A stretch of 64,000 nucleotides of DNA, from positions 5,525,280 through 5,589,279 of the forward strand of contig NC_080710.1 in assembly GCF_019097595.1 (NCBI RefSeq). The letters run 5' to 3'. Made by a program: the position numbers and the translations under genes. Under the pieces are notes generated by a model. The model searched no databases and was not told where the DNA came from. It saw only the letters and a list, made by a program, of their open reading frames with translations. Numbering within the stretch: position 1 is the first letter of the stretch; each line of letters opens with the position of its first letter. Source of the DNA: Hemibagrus wyckioides. Lineage: Eukaryota; Chordata; Actinopteri; Siluriformes; Bagridae. Below, in pieces: positions 45,991 through 58,600 of the stretch.

Positions 45991-47330
45991 AAATAGTAAC
46001 TTAACATTAAATTTTATGAAAACAAAAAAATTCTTTTTATTCCAGTCTGCATGGTACCTAGACCAGCACATAGATTTTGACTAAAACGAAGTTACTAATC
46101 TAAAGAACTATCTAAGATTTAACAGCCAGTGCACTTAACGTATGAATTATAGTCATACTATCAAACAGCAAATGCAGACATGTACTGGCTTGATTTCTCA
46201 AATAAGCAAAATGTTGGATGTTGAACACTTCTGTAACTGAGGGCTGTTAGAGTATATTAAATATAATGGGCTAATTTTGGAATAATGTTACACAGGAAAG
46301 CAGGGATCAGACTATGCTATATCAGTGTGGGTTTTGTTTCATTTCACACTGTGTGAAATCTTCCCAATATAATTCAATCTGAATCCTATAATATATTGTG
46401 TGATAAGATGTTCTGCAAGTCAGATTATTATATAATGAAATCCAGCTAACAACCAACATGTGATTTAAATAAAACAAAAAAAGTCTATGTTTTGCTTAAA
46501 TCACTGGGGAGTGTATTCTGGTTTTTGGTAGAAAATGGTTTGCATCATTTTTAATAAAAAAAGATATAAAAAAGAAAAAAAAGAGAAAGTGTTAAAGTTA
46601 AGTATATATTTGGTGAGCATTTGTCAATTTGTTTGTTCCATCATGAAAGGCAATGTCTGTTCAATGCTACAGTAAATCACAACATGTGTATAGTATGTGA
46701 TTTAGATAAACACCAGTCAAAATAGCAATCTTTTGTAGACAGCAATGCCTAATGGGCCATGGTACTGTTTTGTCCTAGTGTCTCTGAGATGAAGATCTAC
46801 TGTGAAATCTCACAAAGATTTTGGCACTGAAGGGGAACTAAAATTACTGCATTTAAATTTAGTCAGTCCACACTGTAAAAAATGTCTGCAAAAATTATGG
46901 TGAAAAGCTGTCACATAGCAATAGTAATGTACTGTATAAGTCCAAAAGGTATAAGAAAACAACAGAACATATCTTTAATATTTCTATAGTGTGCACAAAA
47001 CAGGATTTTACTGTAAATTATAAAATGTTGGTAAAATTAACGATAATACAACAATGTCATAAGCAAGTAATTAACATTAAAATTTACATTATTATTCCTT
47101 CCAAATTAGAGTTGTGTATTTAAATTTACAATGAAAAACTTTTCACTGTTAAGCAAATACATTACTTGATTTTTACAAAAACAAATCTTAAAAATGTAGT
47201 ACAGAATATGTTTGTTAAATGATGTTTACATTTCTATTTAATATCTCATTACACATCAGTTGAGGGATGAACCAAACAGGGACCAAACAGTGGTAGTTTG
47301 GTTGTGCTATATGAGTATTAAACATAATAA
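45991..47330. other. AT-rich non-coding interval
   Basis: No gene, hairpin-bounded element or repeat array recognised. Confidence 0.5.
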
Positions 47331-47345
47331 TGTGCTTTTACAGGG

Positions 47346-47346
<1 letters not shown>

Positions 47347-47382
<36 letters not shown>

Positions 47383-48080
47383 CATACACACACATCGCCA
47401 GTTACACCTGTTCATTAACCCAAAAATTCAAATATCTAAGCAGTTAATCACAACCCTAACCCAGCAACTCAATGCATTTAGGCATGTAGACATGGTCAAG
47501 ACGATCTGCTGAAACTTAAACTGAACATCAGAACGGGAAAGAAAAATGATTTAAGTGACTTTGACCATAGTTTGGGTTCTTGGTGCCAGAATGGCTAATC
47601 TGAGCCAACATGGCTAAACTGCTGATCTACTGAGACTTTCATGAACAAACATCTCTAGGGTTTAAAATGCCTTGTTGATGCCAGAGGTCAGAGAAGAATG
47701 GCCAGACTGGTTTGAGCTGATAGAAAGACAACAGTAACTCAAATAACATCTTGTTACAACCTAGGTATTCCAACGAGCTTCTCAGCACAATATGTCAAAC
47801 CTTGAACCAGATGGGCTACAGCAGCAGGAGACCACAACGGGTACCACTCCTGTCAGCTAAGAGCAGTCAACAGTTCTGGCTGGTGGTGGTGTACTGGTGT
47901 GGGGGGATATTTTCTTAGCACACTTTGGGCCCTTAGTACCAATTGAGCATTGATGTTGCAACTCTAAAACAATTTCAAACTGGTTTCTTGAATGTGACAA
48001 TGGATCACCAAATCTCAATCCAATCCAATAAACCTGCTATGCATTGAATGTTCTGCCACCATTCTCTCAGAACCAGCATT
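47347..48080 (+). mobile_element. Decayed, internally deleted Tc1-like transposon of another family
   Basis: After an (AC)n run at 47347-47376, phrases such as GGTCAAGACGATCTGCTGAA, GCCTTGTTGATGCCAGAGGT, CTACAGCAGCAGGAGACCAC and GGATATTTTCTTAGCACACT match an abundant fish Tc1 family as I remember it, in order. Large parts of the catalytic domain are missing and no frame is open. Confidence 0.6.
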
Positions 48081-48189
48081 AATCTTTTCAGCAATTTGAA
48101 CTATAGGATCAGACTACACAGGCCAGCATTTGCTCCCCCAAGACCTGGTTTTCCTTCCTTGGAAACCTTTTAGTAAGTTCTGACTAATA

Positions 48190-50525
48190 CAGATTGGGAA
48201 CATCCCACAATCCCACGAGCTGCAGTTTTGGAGTTGCTTTGACTGCAGTGCAAAAGTCACAGCAGACATTTATGAATCAATCCTTGCCACCTTCCCTAGA
48301 CGAGGCTATTATTATTGTAGTCCTGAAAAAGGGAAGCAACCCAGAGGAACTGGGTTCTTATAGGCCTATCTCACTCCTAAATACGGACCAAAAAATTCTG
48401 GCAAAAACTTTGGCACGTAGACTTAACATGATGATTGGTGCATCCAGATCAAACTGGCTTTATTCCAAACCGCTACTCTTTGTCTAATTTTAGACTTCCT
48501 TTTCATATCATGTATTCCACCACAGACCTGAATGATTTAGCCATACTGTCATTGGATGCAGAGAAGGCATTCGACTTAGTAGAGTGGCATTACCTATTTG
48601 CTGTATTGAAGAAGTTTAATCTTGGATGTAATTTCATTTCATGGATTAAATTATTGTATTCTGGTCCATGTGCAAGAATTCTCACTAATCAAACAATATC
48701 CCCTAGTTTTGAATTACATAGAGGTACGAGACAGGGTTGCTCGCTCTCACCACTTTTGTTTGCACTAGCGATTGAGCCTCTGGCTTAGGCCATTCGGGCC
48801 CTTACGGGTATCAAAGGCTACCAAACCAAGGGTACTGATAACAAATTAGCATTATATGCAGATGATGTAATTTTATTCATTTCTGAGCCCAATGGCAGCA
48901 TTCCAAATATTCTTAAATTGATTAATTTATATGGTACATTTGCAGGTTATAAAATTAACTGGGATAAGAGTGTTTTGATGTCAGTCAGGTCCAAAGATTC
49001 TTCTTGACTTCATTTGCCCTTTAAAATTGCGTCAGAACAGTTCCTATATTTAGGATTCCAAGTAACAAAAAAGGAGTTTCTGGAGAACGCTTCCTAACAG
49101 CACTTGTGTAAAGCTAAAATACATGGAGGGCTTGCCTTACCTAATTTTCTTCATTACTATTGGGCTGTGAACTTGAGAACTTTGACGTCATGGATAGATT
49201 TATCTCAGATGGGGGAAGAGTTGGTTGGTGCTGGAAAAGGAGGATTGTCTCCCATATTCCATAAACGCAATACTTTTATCAACAACAAGTATAGCTAGTT
49301 TTATTTATAATCACAATCCTATTATTCATAATTCTATTCATATAGGAAACAGTTAAAGAAACATTTTAAATTCACCCAAATGTCATGTTTGCTTTCCATC
49401 TCAGCTAACCCCTCCTTTTGCCCATCAGCATTAGACAATACATTCAAGATCTGGAAGAATTTGGGGCTACGAAACATAGAAGATGTATATATAAATGAAA
49501 AATTTGCTTCTTTTTAACAGCTGTGTGAGATATATAATATTCCTTCTTATCATTTCTTCAGGTACCTTCAAATTAGAGATTATCTGAAGTCCAACATTCC
49601 TAGTTATGTGACAGTTAAACCCATGTATCTGGGTGCATTTCTGGGTAAGAGCCATAGGGAGAGTAGTACCATTTCTTTCCTGTACAAAGCATTAGAACAG
49701 ATGAAAACTCCATCTATGGACAAAATTAAATCTATATGGGAAGAAGAACTTGCGATGGAATTCCCTATTGAAATCTGGGAACAAAGTCATGAACTTGTCC
49801 ATAAATGCTCCATTAATGCAAAACACTGTCTTATTCAGTTCAAAATACTTCAGTCTTCATTACTCTAAATGTAAATTGCATAAAATATTTCCAGAAGTAT
49901 CGCAAGTATGTGACAAATGTCAAGTGTCAGATTCCAAACTGTCCCACTCCTATGCTATGTGCCCAAAATTACAAAATTTCTGGGACAAAATTTTCCAGGT
50001 TTTTTCAGACACATTGGACAAATGGATTGAACCTGACCCTATTTTAATTATATTTGGAGATTCAGAGGAATTTTTGAGATTGACACAGGCCCAGCAACAC
50101 TTCATCTCATATGGACTAATCTCTGCCATGAAACTGATTCTTTTGTTCTGGGAAAAAAAAGGAAGCTCCAACGTTGAAAACATGGCTGACAGAACTGATG
50201 GGCACACTACATTTAGAAAGAATAAGGTACACCTTAAAGGACAAGATTTTGATGTTTGAAAAAATTTGGTCCCCATTTATTTTCTTTCTGCAAACCTGTG
50301 TTTAAATGCGTCTGGTGCCCACAGTATCTGCTTTTGTGACCGGACAGCACTTGTGGGTGGGGTTTTTGGGTTTGATAAGGTCTTTGTTTGGTTACTCCTG
50401 TTATTTCTGTTGTTTTTTCATGCATATCTGTTTGAATGTAAGTTCCAATTGCTTGCAAATGTTTTATTTGTCTATATCTAAAAATGTAATGGCAATTGAT
50501 TTCCAACTGGATTCCTAATAAAATA
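48190..50525 (+). pseudogene. L1-like LINE ORF2 remnant, 5'-truncated
   Basis: Forward strand. 48194-48480 reads PPSLDEAIIIVVLKKGSNPE and LGSYRPISLLNTDQKILAK. 48435-48788 reads DQTGFIPNRYS, LSLDAEKAFDLVEWHYLFAV and GTRQGCSLSPLLFALAIEPL, core RT motifs. About 48850 gives ALYADDVILF with an intact YADD box. 49104-50260 holds the C-terminal region with a C..C..H..C knuckle (CDKCQVSDSKLSHSYAMC). Stop codons and frame changes separate the pieces. The 3' end is near 50525 with an AATAAAATATTTAAACAG phrase. Distinct from the L1 at 32-36 kb. Confidence 0.8.
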
Positions 50526-50559
50526 TTTAAACAGAAATCTGTGTATGTTATAACAACAT

Positions 50560-50988
50560 CTTATTCCAGCATCTACAATTCAGTACATCATTGAAGAGAT
50601 GCAGAATATGCATGATTTGGGACAGACCTATACTCTAAATCAATTACCCTTGCATCTGAAAGATTTGTCAGTATTGGATGAAGACATTGTAAAAATCTGT
50701 GTTACTGTGAAGAAATCTGATTTGTTGTCAGCTTGTCACACAGGGCCTATGAGAACAGCATACAGTATTGTAGAGCCAAGCGGTTTAAAGAAATGTTCAA
50801 ATATGTTGAGCCCAATACTGTATTTTTAGGGAGAGATGAGAACAGAGCAGAAAGATTTGCACTTTGAAAAATATGCTATGGTTAGATTTTTGGCAGGGGC
50901 TCATGTTAATAGATCCTAATGATGTTTCCCTACCTGATGTTCTCTGTGACACACATGATTTTTCAATTTCACTTTGGGATGAAAAAAG

Positions 50989-51065
<77 letters not shown>

Positions 51066-51625
51066 GTCTGTCTGTCTCTCTGTCTGTCTCTCTGTCTGTC
51101 TGTCTGATGGTAAGGTGTTGACATCAAATACCTTGTTTCATGAAGACCCAACTTGTCTTAAGCTGGTGTTATACAAGGATGCATTTGAGGTAGTGAACCC
51201 TTTATGTTCTGCAAAAAAGAAGCACAACATTTTGGCTGTGTACTTCTAACTAAATTTTCCTCCACATGTTCAATGAAATGTTGATCACATGCAGCTGGTT
51301 TTGCTGTGCAGAGAGAAGGATTTAAATCATTAAAAATAAATTGGCCATGAAAAGGTTTTCTCAGGCCTGCTACCTGACTTGCAAGTCTTGGAGGAGTATG
51401 GGATAACAATGGCAGATAAAATATTGTTAAGGGAACATTTTACTACTACACTTTAACTTCATGTGGGCCAGAGCATACGTCAGAGTCTTACGGTTCTGCA
51501 GTTAATCAGTTAGAGGCTGAAGGTGTTCCAGATGTTAAAGGAGTGAAGTTTAGATCAGCGTTTCATTCACTGAAACATTTTGATGTTTGTCTGCCTAGTT
51601 TGCCCCCATGTCTTAGGCATGACAT
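50560..51625 (+). pseudogene. Second copy of the C2H2/FEVxNPL transposon-associated family, truncated
   Basis: Forward strand. About 50570-50830 reads IQYIIEEMQNMHDLGQTYTL and VKICVTVKKSDLLSACH. In the next frame come RAKRFKEMFKYVEPNTVFLG and RDENRAERFAL. 51155-51240 reads LKLVLYKDAFEVVNPLCSAK and HNILAVYF. 51370-51610 reads VLEEYGI, GVKFRSAFHSLKHFDVCLPS and LPPCLRHDIFE. The order of motifs matches the family seen at the left edge of the window. A tetranucleotide microsatellite interrupts the frame at 50990-51105, and LINE tails cut it off at about 51625. Confidence 0.55.
50990..51105. repeat. (TATC)n / (TCTG)n compound microsatellite
   Basis: About 18 TATC units followed by TCTG/TCTC units. 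Confidence 0.95.
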
Positions 51626-51838
51626 CTTTGAAATGAAACAACGTTTCTCCAGGACCCTGGTGCTACATAACAAAAAACATACAATACAACAGATAACAAC
51701 ACAAACCTAGGACAGAAGTTTGTCCTAGCTACATAAAGTGCAACCAGGTGCAAACAGTGCAAAGACAAGACAGTGCAAAAATAGGAAGTACAAAAAACAA
51801 CACAAGACAGGACACATAGCGCCGAAGAAGGAGATCAA
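51626..51838 (-). mobile_element. 3'-tail fragment of a non-LTR retrotransposon
   Basis: GAAATGAAACAACGTTTCTC, GACAGAAGTTTGTCCTAGC and GCAAAGACAAGACAGTGCAA match the 3' region of the LINE copies at 51839 and 61929. This copy has only the tail. Confidence 0.65.
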
Positions 51839-53650
51839 AGTCAAGTCAAAGAAGCTTTATTGTGACTTCAACCATATATAGCTGATGTAGTACACAATGA
51901 AATGAAACAACATTCCTCTTAGAACAGAGGTGCTACACAGAACAAAAACAAAGTACAGGTAACCCAGACAAACACTGAGCTAAACTATACTACAAGGTGC
52001 AATTCTTTAAGAAAAAAAAAAAATCTAGAGGATTTTTTAGATGGAGGGTTGTGGTGATGGCATCGTCCATGGAGCGGTTAGGACGATATGCGAACTGCAA
52101 GGGGTCCAGTGAGGGAGGTAGCTGGGTCTTCATGTGCCTCATGACGAGCCTTTCAAAGCATTTTATCATGATTGGTGTGAGTGCAATGGGACAATAGTCA
52201 CTGAGGCAGGAAACTGTAGACTTCTTCGGCATGGGGAAGATGGTCGTTGTCTTGAGGCACTTAGAAGCAACGACACTGCTCAGGGAATTGTTGAAAATGT
52301 CAGTGAAGACATCCACTAGCTGTTCTGCACATTCACTGAGAACACTGCCAGAAATGTTGTGTGGTCCAGCAGACTTCCATGGGTTAACTCTGCATAGAGT
52401 TCTCTTCTTTTCAGCCTTGGAAAGACTGTGCCACAAATAGAGCGTAAAAGTCGTTTAGCGCATCTGGGAGGGAGGCATCACTGTCACAGGCAGGTGATGT
52501 GGTCTTGTAGTTTGTGATCGCCTGTATGCCCTTCCACATACGCCAGGAGTCTCTGCTGTCCTGAAAGTGGCCATGGATTCTCTGTACATGTGCCTGCTTC
52601 ACCTCTCTGATGGCTAGGCTGTCTTGTCCCTTGCTCTGAAGGTGGAGTCTCTCAACTTCAGGAGAGCATGCACTTTTGCAGTCATCCATGGCTTCTGGTT
52701 GGAGCATGTGGTGATGGTCTTGGAGACGCTCACATGATCGATGCACCAATGCTGTGAACTCCTCCAAGTTGATAGAGTCGCTGTTGGTTGCAGCCTCCCT
52801 GAACATATTCCAGTCAGTGCACTAAAAACAGTCCTGAGTAGCAGAGGTGGCTCCTGCTGGGCAGGATTTAACCTGTTTCAGAAGTGGTTTAGAGCGTCTT
52901 ACAAGTGGTCTGTATGCTGGAATTAGCATAACAGAGATGTGGTCTGAGTAGCCAAGGTGCTGGTGAAATTTAGGGAGCACTGTTTTGAGATTTTCATGAT
53001 TGAAACCTCTGGCGATAATAAACAGTCAGTCATGGTGATCATTCTGCAGATCACTAATAGCCCCATAGAGTTCACATAGAGCTTCCTTAGTATTAGTGCT
53101 CGGGGGAATGTACACTCCAAAAATAAAAGCGGTGGTGAATTTACGTTGTAAATAAAATGGTCTGCATAGGGTCACAAACTCCACTAGCGATGAACAGTAA
53201 CTAGAAACAAGCGAGTTCTTGTAAGTTCTTGCACCATTCCATATTGATGTAAACACAAGCCGCCACCGCAGTCTTACCACACAGAGCTGCATTTCTGTCA
53301 GCACAGAAAGTCTGGCTAGCTAAATGGTGGAGTCGGATGTAGTCCAGTTTATTGTCCAGTGAGTAGACACTGGACAGAATAATGGACAGGATAGGGTTTG
53401 TTTTTAGCCTAGCGTGGACACCCGCCAGTTTTTCGCGCTTCCCCTTTCTCGAGCCCTGCTTGCGATGTCCTCTCTCCTGACCACCAACATTAGACGCTGA
53501 AGGCCTGGTCTTCGCAGCCAGCCGAGGTTGCGAATTTTTCATCGTGCAGGTTAGTAATTGCATGATTTCTGTACTGTAGTATCGTCTCACAGTTATATAC
53601 ATAAACACCACTGTCTATGGTGTCCATGCACCTTGAGATTCAGGCTAAAT
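51839..53650 (-). pseudogene. Internally deleted non-LTR retrotransposon (endonuclease plus start of RT)
   Basis: Complement strand, from 5' to 3'. 53611-53400: Lys/Arg-rich leader. 53400-53201: [20 protein letters not shown], start of the endonuclease. 53300-53040: RPFYLQRKF, GVYIPPSTNTKEALCELYGA. 52806-52411: KQAHVQRIHGHFQDSRDSWR and GIQAITNYKTTSPACDSDAS. 52436-51990: [40 protein letters not shown] and [20 protein letters not shown], the first RT blocks. The frame then passes directly into 3' untranslated sequence, so the catalytic RT core is missing. Many frameshifts. Confidence 0.78.
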
Positions 53651-53917
53651 AAACAAAAAGCACCATTTTGGAAAAAAAGCATCATTTTGGAGAAGACCTA
53701 GTCCTGGACCACGACAAGAGATGATAAGGATTTTGGTTTCTGAAATTCTGAAGATGTGCAATAATCCAATCAAGTGCCACATTACTAAGATCAGCAAGAA
53801 TTGTGGCCAAGTATCCAGTATCTCTACAAGATGTCCTCGAGGGTGATGTTGGACTTGGTTAGACATTCACTCGTCATTCAACTCCAAGCATGAGTTTAAA
53901 ATGTTAAACGTCCCAGC

Positions 53918-54560
53918 ATGCTAAAGGTAATAAAACGCAAGGCAACATCAGGTGATGATACAGAGCCCATTCCAGCTAAAATAAAAGCAAGAGTTCAAGA
54001 CACATATGGTTGTGTGAACTGGCAGCCAAATATTTGCCACTTTCTGTGGAGATACAGCAGGAAAAAGAGACTGTGGAGAGTCAGCAGGAAAAAAACAGGA
54101 CTGATGTTTAAATAGATGAATTACAAAACAGACAATGTGAAAAACTGAGTACAGTCCACCTATTACACACAGCGTCAAGCCATCAACAATAGGTCAAGCA
54201 TCCAGACACTCACCCAAGAGTGGTGATTTTTGTTCAAGGAAGTTGGTATGGCTACACATTCCAAGAACTTACTAGTGTGAGTTTAATGGAGCACTTCCTT
54301 GAAAATGTGGACAAAAAAGGAAGACACCTCTTAAACTTACTCAAAAGTGTTGATGCACCCAAAAACAAGCCTTGATGCTCTTATCAAGTTTCAGACTGAG
54401 AGAGGCCAGTTGGATGGTGGCTTAGAGGAGATCATACAGATGATACTTCTTTTACTAGCATATTTTGGTGAGAAGGAGGAGAACCTGTTCCTTTTTGTAG
54501 AGGACACGGCCCAAGAGGTTCAGGTGGAGAAGTTGCATTATTGTATGTGGTAAGTAAACA
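53918..54560 (+). pseudogene. SAMD3-like fish retro-gene remnant
   Basis: Forward strand. The first piece reads KRKATSGDDTEPIPAKIKAR then DTYGCVNWQPN. After several stops and frame changes, 54190-54250 reads IQTLTQEW and FLFKEVGM. 54347-54553 reads VLMHPKTSLDALIKFQTER, GQLDGGLEEIIQ, YFGEKEENLFLFVEDTAQEV. This motif order is what I recall from fish proteins annotated as SAMD3-like, a highly repeated and poorly understood family. It is disabled here. Confidence 0.5.
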
Positions 54561-54794
54561 GAAACACTAAAAGTATAACCAAACCCTAGCTAAATCTACT
54601 TTTGTACTAATATCTAATTCTGCTATTGACATACTCAGTGTAGCACCATGGCTTTAATAAACTCGACTGTTAATACACTATGGGACGTAATTTTTTTTTT
54701 ATGGTTTATGATATTTTTAGTCAATGGTAAATAGAAAACTAGTAATAGCTCTCAGATTAGGTGTATGTGTATGTCTGTTATACATAAGACTTTC

Positions 54795-54995
54795 TGTGGT
54801 AGTAGTAGCTCAGTGATGAAGATGTTGGATTACTGGGGAGAAGACCTTAAGATCAAACCCTACCTCTGCCAAGCTGCCACTGTTGGGTCACTGCGCAAGA
54901 CCCTTAACCCTCAACTGCACAGATGCAGTTTAATGGAGAAAAAATTAAGTCACTATGCATAAGGGCTTCAGGCAAAATGCTGTAAATATAGAGCA
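54795..54995 (+). mobile_element. tRNA-derived SINE
   Basis: A-box-like TAGCTCAGTGATGAAGATG, degenerate B-box GATCAAACCCTACC, then CAAGCTGCCACTGTTGGG and CAAGACCCTTAACCCTC, the body phrases of a common fish SINE. Mutated and presumably inactive. Confidence 0.65.
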
Positions 54996-55500
54996 AATGA
55001 TTATGCAAATGTTGCAGTCTGGTAGAAGTTCTGTGTTTCCTCTGGTAGCACCATCAGAATTAAGTTGGCTACTTATATTTTACAATCTATAACTTATATT
55101 TCTATCGAAAAATTCAAATATTGTTTCCCTTCCAAACATGTCCAGTGGTCCCAAAATGAAGTTACCTTCAACTGAATGCTTCTTGACATTGATGCCTTTC
55201 CAGGTATTTTTTTCAATAGAAAGTATAATTCTATAAAAAAAAGTACAAGTATAATTAAAGTATATTTCTGTTAAAAGTAAATATCAAATTTGGAGGAAAA
55301 GCTCTTGAATACTGAATATTCTCTCCCTGATCTTTCAACATGGACCTGTCAGTCAGGACATTTATTTTAAGTGATTCCATGTTTTTCACTTAAACACATT
55401 TCAGTTTAGTATAGTGGCATATAATGTGCACTTTTAGAAATTTGTCTACCATTAGACATTTAGAAATACCCTTTGTACCACAGCATAGTGTTTAAAAAGA
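54996..55500. other. AT-rich non-coding interval
   Basis: Nothing recognised. Confidence 0.45.
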
Positions 55501-55619
55501 AGCTGAACTCATATATATTCATAGTTCTACTTCAGTACTATACTGTGAAAAAGTTTTTGGCAGGTATGAAAAAATGCTGTAAAGCGAGAATGCTTTCAAT
55601 AATAGTGATAATAGTTTAT

Positions 55620-56080
55620 TATCAGTTAACAAAACGGAAAGTAAATGAACAGAAGACAAATCCAAGACAAATCAATATTTGGTGTGATCACCCTTTGCCT
55701 GCAAAACTTCATCAATTCTTCTAGGTTCACATGCACACAGTTTTTAAAGGAACTCGTCAGGAAGATAAGATAAAATAAGCATAAGAACTTTATTCATTTC
55801 TAAGGAAATTCTTTGCCAGAGACAGAAGTGAAAAAAAAAACATCTTGGAGATCTAAAAAAACATCTTGGAGATTTGAGATCTCCTCAAGATCTTAAAAAA
55901 CATCTTGAGGAGATCTCAAATCCTTTTGTCTCTTCATGTAATCCCAGACAGATTCAATGATGTTGAGATCAGGGCTCTGTGGGGGTCAAATTATCACTTT
56001 CTTAATGACATTGGCTGTATGCATGGGGTCATTGTCCTGCTGCAGAATAAATTTGGGGCCAATCAGAGGCCTCCCTAATG
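55620..56080 (-). mobile_element. Tc1-like transposon remnant of a third family
   Basis: Phrases such as AATATTTGGTGTGATCACCC, ATGTTGAGATCAGGGCTCTG, TTAATGACATTGGCTGTATG and GTCATTGTCCTGCTGCAGAA match, in the complement orientation, transposase-coding sequence of a common fish Tc1 family. It is heavily deleted. It contains a perfect hairpin at 55872-55921. Confidence 0.6.
55872..55921. repeat. Perfect 20-bp inverted repeat with 10-bp loop
   Basis: ATTTGAGATCTCCTCAAGAT at 55872-55891 is the exact inverse of 55902-55921. A related half-copy (CATCTTGGAGAT) lies just upstream, suggesting local inverted duplication. Confidence 0.9.
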
Positions 56081-56235
56081 GCAGAGGTGGCAAAAGTACT
56101 AACATTCTATACTTAAGTAGAAGTACAGACACTTGTGTGACTGTAAAAATAGAAGTATTGATTCAACTTGTTTACTCAAGTAAAAGAAAGAAAGTACAGG
56201 GTCTGAAATATACTTCAGTAAAAAAGTAAATAGTA
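56081..56235. mobile_element. hAT-type MITE end
   Basis: Starts CAGAGGTGGCAAAAGTACTA and carries the ACTTAAGTAGAAGTACAG subterminal style seen in the hAT element at 8041. The other terminus was not found. Confidence 0.45.
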
Positions 56236-56849
56236 AAAATTATTTTTTGATCATTTTTGATAACTGAGCAAAACTAAAAAAGTCCGACACAAAAAGCAGG
56301 AAATTCTTCTTCTTTTATTAACAACCTGCACAGTGCTGGTACAGGGAACAAAATCACTGGACACCAGTGGCAGACCATCAGGGCCAGCAAGGCCTTCTCT
56401 GCTGGCCTAAACAGCAGTGATCTGAATCACTGACTTGCATGTTAATATATTAAATATATTTTTTCCATGAATGTGTATTAAATTATTCCCAATAGTCTAT
56501 TCTCTAAATTTCATAGCTTTTCTCTTGGTTGCGCTGCTTCCAGTAGTGTATATTTATGATAAGAGTATTTATCCAATCATATTTCAGCCAGTGGCTGACG
56601 TCATGTGTTGCCAGAGTGAAAGAAATCTGCCTTAAGGCCTTCAGAATTAATAGTGCAGGCGCCCGTAGCTTAAAATAAGTGGCAATGAAACTGTTCCATT
56701 AACCAATCAGATTTCAAGTTGGCGTCACTGGGGCCATCTAGCAGGCATACGATTACGTCAGCAATTTCTTGTCCTTTGATTGGATAATTGGAGTAGTCAG
56801 AGGCAGCGAACCGCACAAACTAAATAAAATATATATATTTTAACTCACA

Positions 56850-57315
56850 ATGGCTGACAGAGGAGAAGAAATTGATTTGGTCGCGGACATCCTTACAAAT
56901 GCATTTTCAAAACAGACTTTTCAAGAAAATCCTTCAAAATATTTGGTAAGCTTTTTCAAGAACCATTTATGCTTTTGGGTTTTCTTTTGCACAAAATAAT
57001 CAGCCTTCATTCCAGATCACTGCGGTAGACTGTGTTTTTTTTTTTGTTTGTTTGTTTTGCTGCAGTAAAAGGAGACTTGTGAGACTGAATTGTGTTAATT
57101 TGTTTTTTTGCTATGTGTAATGTAATTTTATTCAAGAACTCAAAGTTCTTTGAATCAAGGCGTGCCCTTTTAGGTGTGAAAATCAGTCCTGCAGTGTTAA
57201 AAAGCCTCTCTCAGGCAGCTGAGGCAGGTAGGGGTGTGTTGAGCTTAAGTGACAAGGTGCAGATTGCTGGGAAAAATTTCAGGACATCCATGGAATCATC
57301 TGGACAGACTAGGTA
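56850..57315 (+). other. Exon-like pieces, possibly a transposase N-terminus
   Basis: 56850-56945 reads MADRGEEIDLVADILTNAFS then KQTFQENPSKYL, ending at a GGTAAGC donor-like site; a similar opening occurs in some hAT-type fish transposases. 57140-57310 reads FFESRRALLGVKISPAVLKS and LSQAAEAGRGVLSLSDKVQI. I do not recognise the second piece and cannot show the two belong together. Confidence 0.25.
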
Positions 57316-58189
57316 GGATTCTAGCTGCTTGAAGATTTCTTAAACGTTTCCCTGTTTGATGTTCTGTTTGGGAACAGAAGTCCTTCTCCTCTGAAGAATG
57401 GGAATGGTCTCTTGAATGCACCATGGGTTGCTCCTTCAGATGGCTTTTGATAAAGTCAAGGCCTAGTGAATACAAAACCATAGAAGGATTTTTTTTCTTA
57501 AAATTTCCCTTTGTAATACCTTGATGAAAACAGATCATGGAATTAGACTCCAATATTTGACAATACTTTTACAATAAGGGTTCAAATTATACACTCAAGT
57601 AATAAGGATGTTTAATAAATTCCTGGTGCTCGTCATTAACAAATGTTCACATCACTATATTTTTATGTGATCAGGTTACATTTAATGTGATCATCAGCTA
57701 AATAATTTTAGTTACTTTGTATATTATATGCTATTATAGCTGGACAGCTATATTACAGTTTACACATTACAGTTGCATAAATGTTTATTTCAGACATTTA
57801 TTTGCTCAGCCTCAATGCCTCTTCTCATAGAAATATGAATCCATCTTCAAACTGGTCAAACAATCATAATAAAAGAATGCAAACATTTACATAGAATAAG
57901 ATGACAAATATAGTTACATAAATAAACGTATGTAACTGGAATCCAACTAACTTGTTGCATATCAATTGATGTATGAAGTAACTTAGTTTACATTCCTCAA
58001 TTGATGATCTGCTAAGTGTGAACTAATCAGGGGAAGTCATAATGACTTGATCATTAAATTAAATGTCATTAACTTCATGATGCATCCTACATTAATTCAG
58101 GCATTATATCATCATGAATAATGAATTAGTTAACCATTGCTTAAGTGTATGATTTGTACCCTTTATCATTAAGTGCTTCCAATATTTTT

Positions 58190-58600
58190 ATGCTCACACG
58201 TTTTGAAAAATAATTTTTGAAACAGAACAATCGGTAGTGGTAGCAATGAACTTGATCTCACTCATAGGAGCCTTCAGATTGTTCTTCATTTCCAGCGTTG
58301 CTTGGTCAACTTTGTTTTTTATGGTGCCTCAGGACATTACAACCACATCTGGTTGCAGGTGATGCACAAGAGTTGTAAAACCCTGCTGTTGGACAATACT
58401 GAGGGGGAGCAGACCTTGAATGACAAAGTCCATGATGGCTTCATCCACACTTTTCCGTGACACTCTCTTGGTTTCCCACAGTTTAAGCTTCTTAGGTGGA
58501 CCTTCATCTGAAGTTGACTTCCTGTTCAAAGTAGATGCAATAAGGTTTTTGTATCTCTCCAAGTAATTCACATGCTTTCTTTGGGAGTGACAATAATATA
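58190..58600 (-). pseudogene. hAT (ZBED-like) transposase fragment
   Basis: Complement strand. HSQRKHVNYLERYKN resembles the end of a BED zinc finger. KRVSRKSVDEAIMDFVIQGL and SIVQQQGFTTLVHHLQP follow, then a stop, then KNKVDQATLEMKNNLKAPMS and EIKFIATTTDC. This is the start of the hAT RNase-H-like domain in ZBED1-type transposases; the D of TTTDC is the first catalytic Asp. The stop codon near 58329 and truncation make it inactive. Confidence 0.7.
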
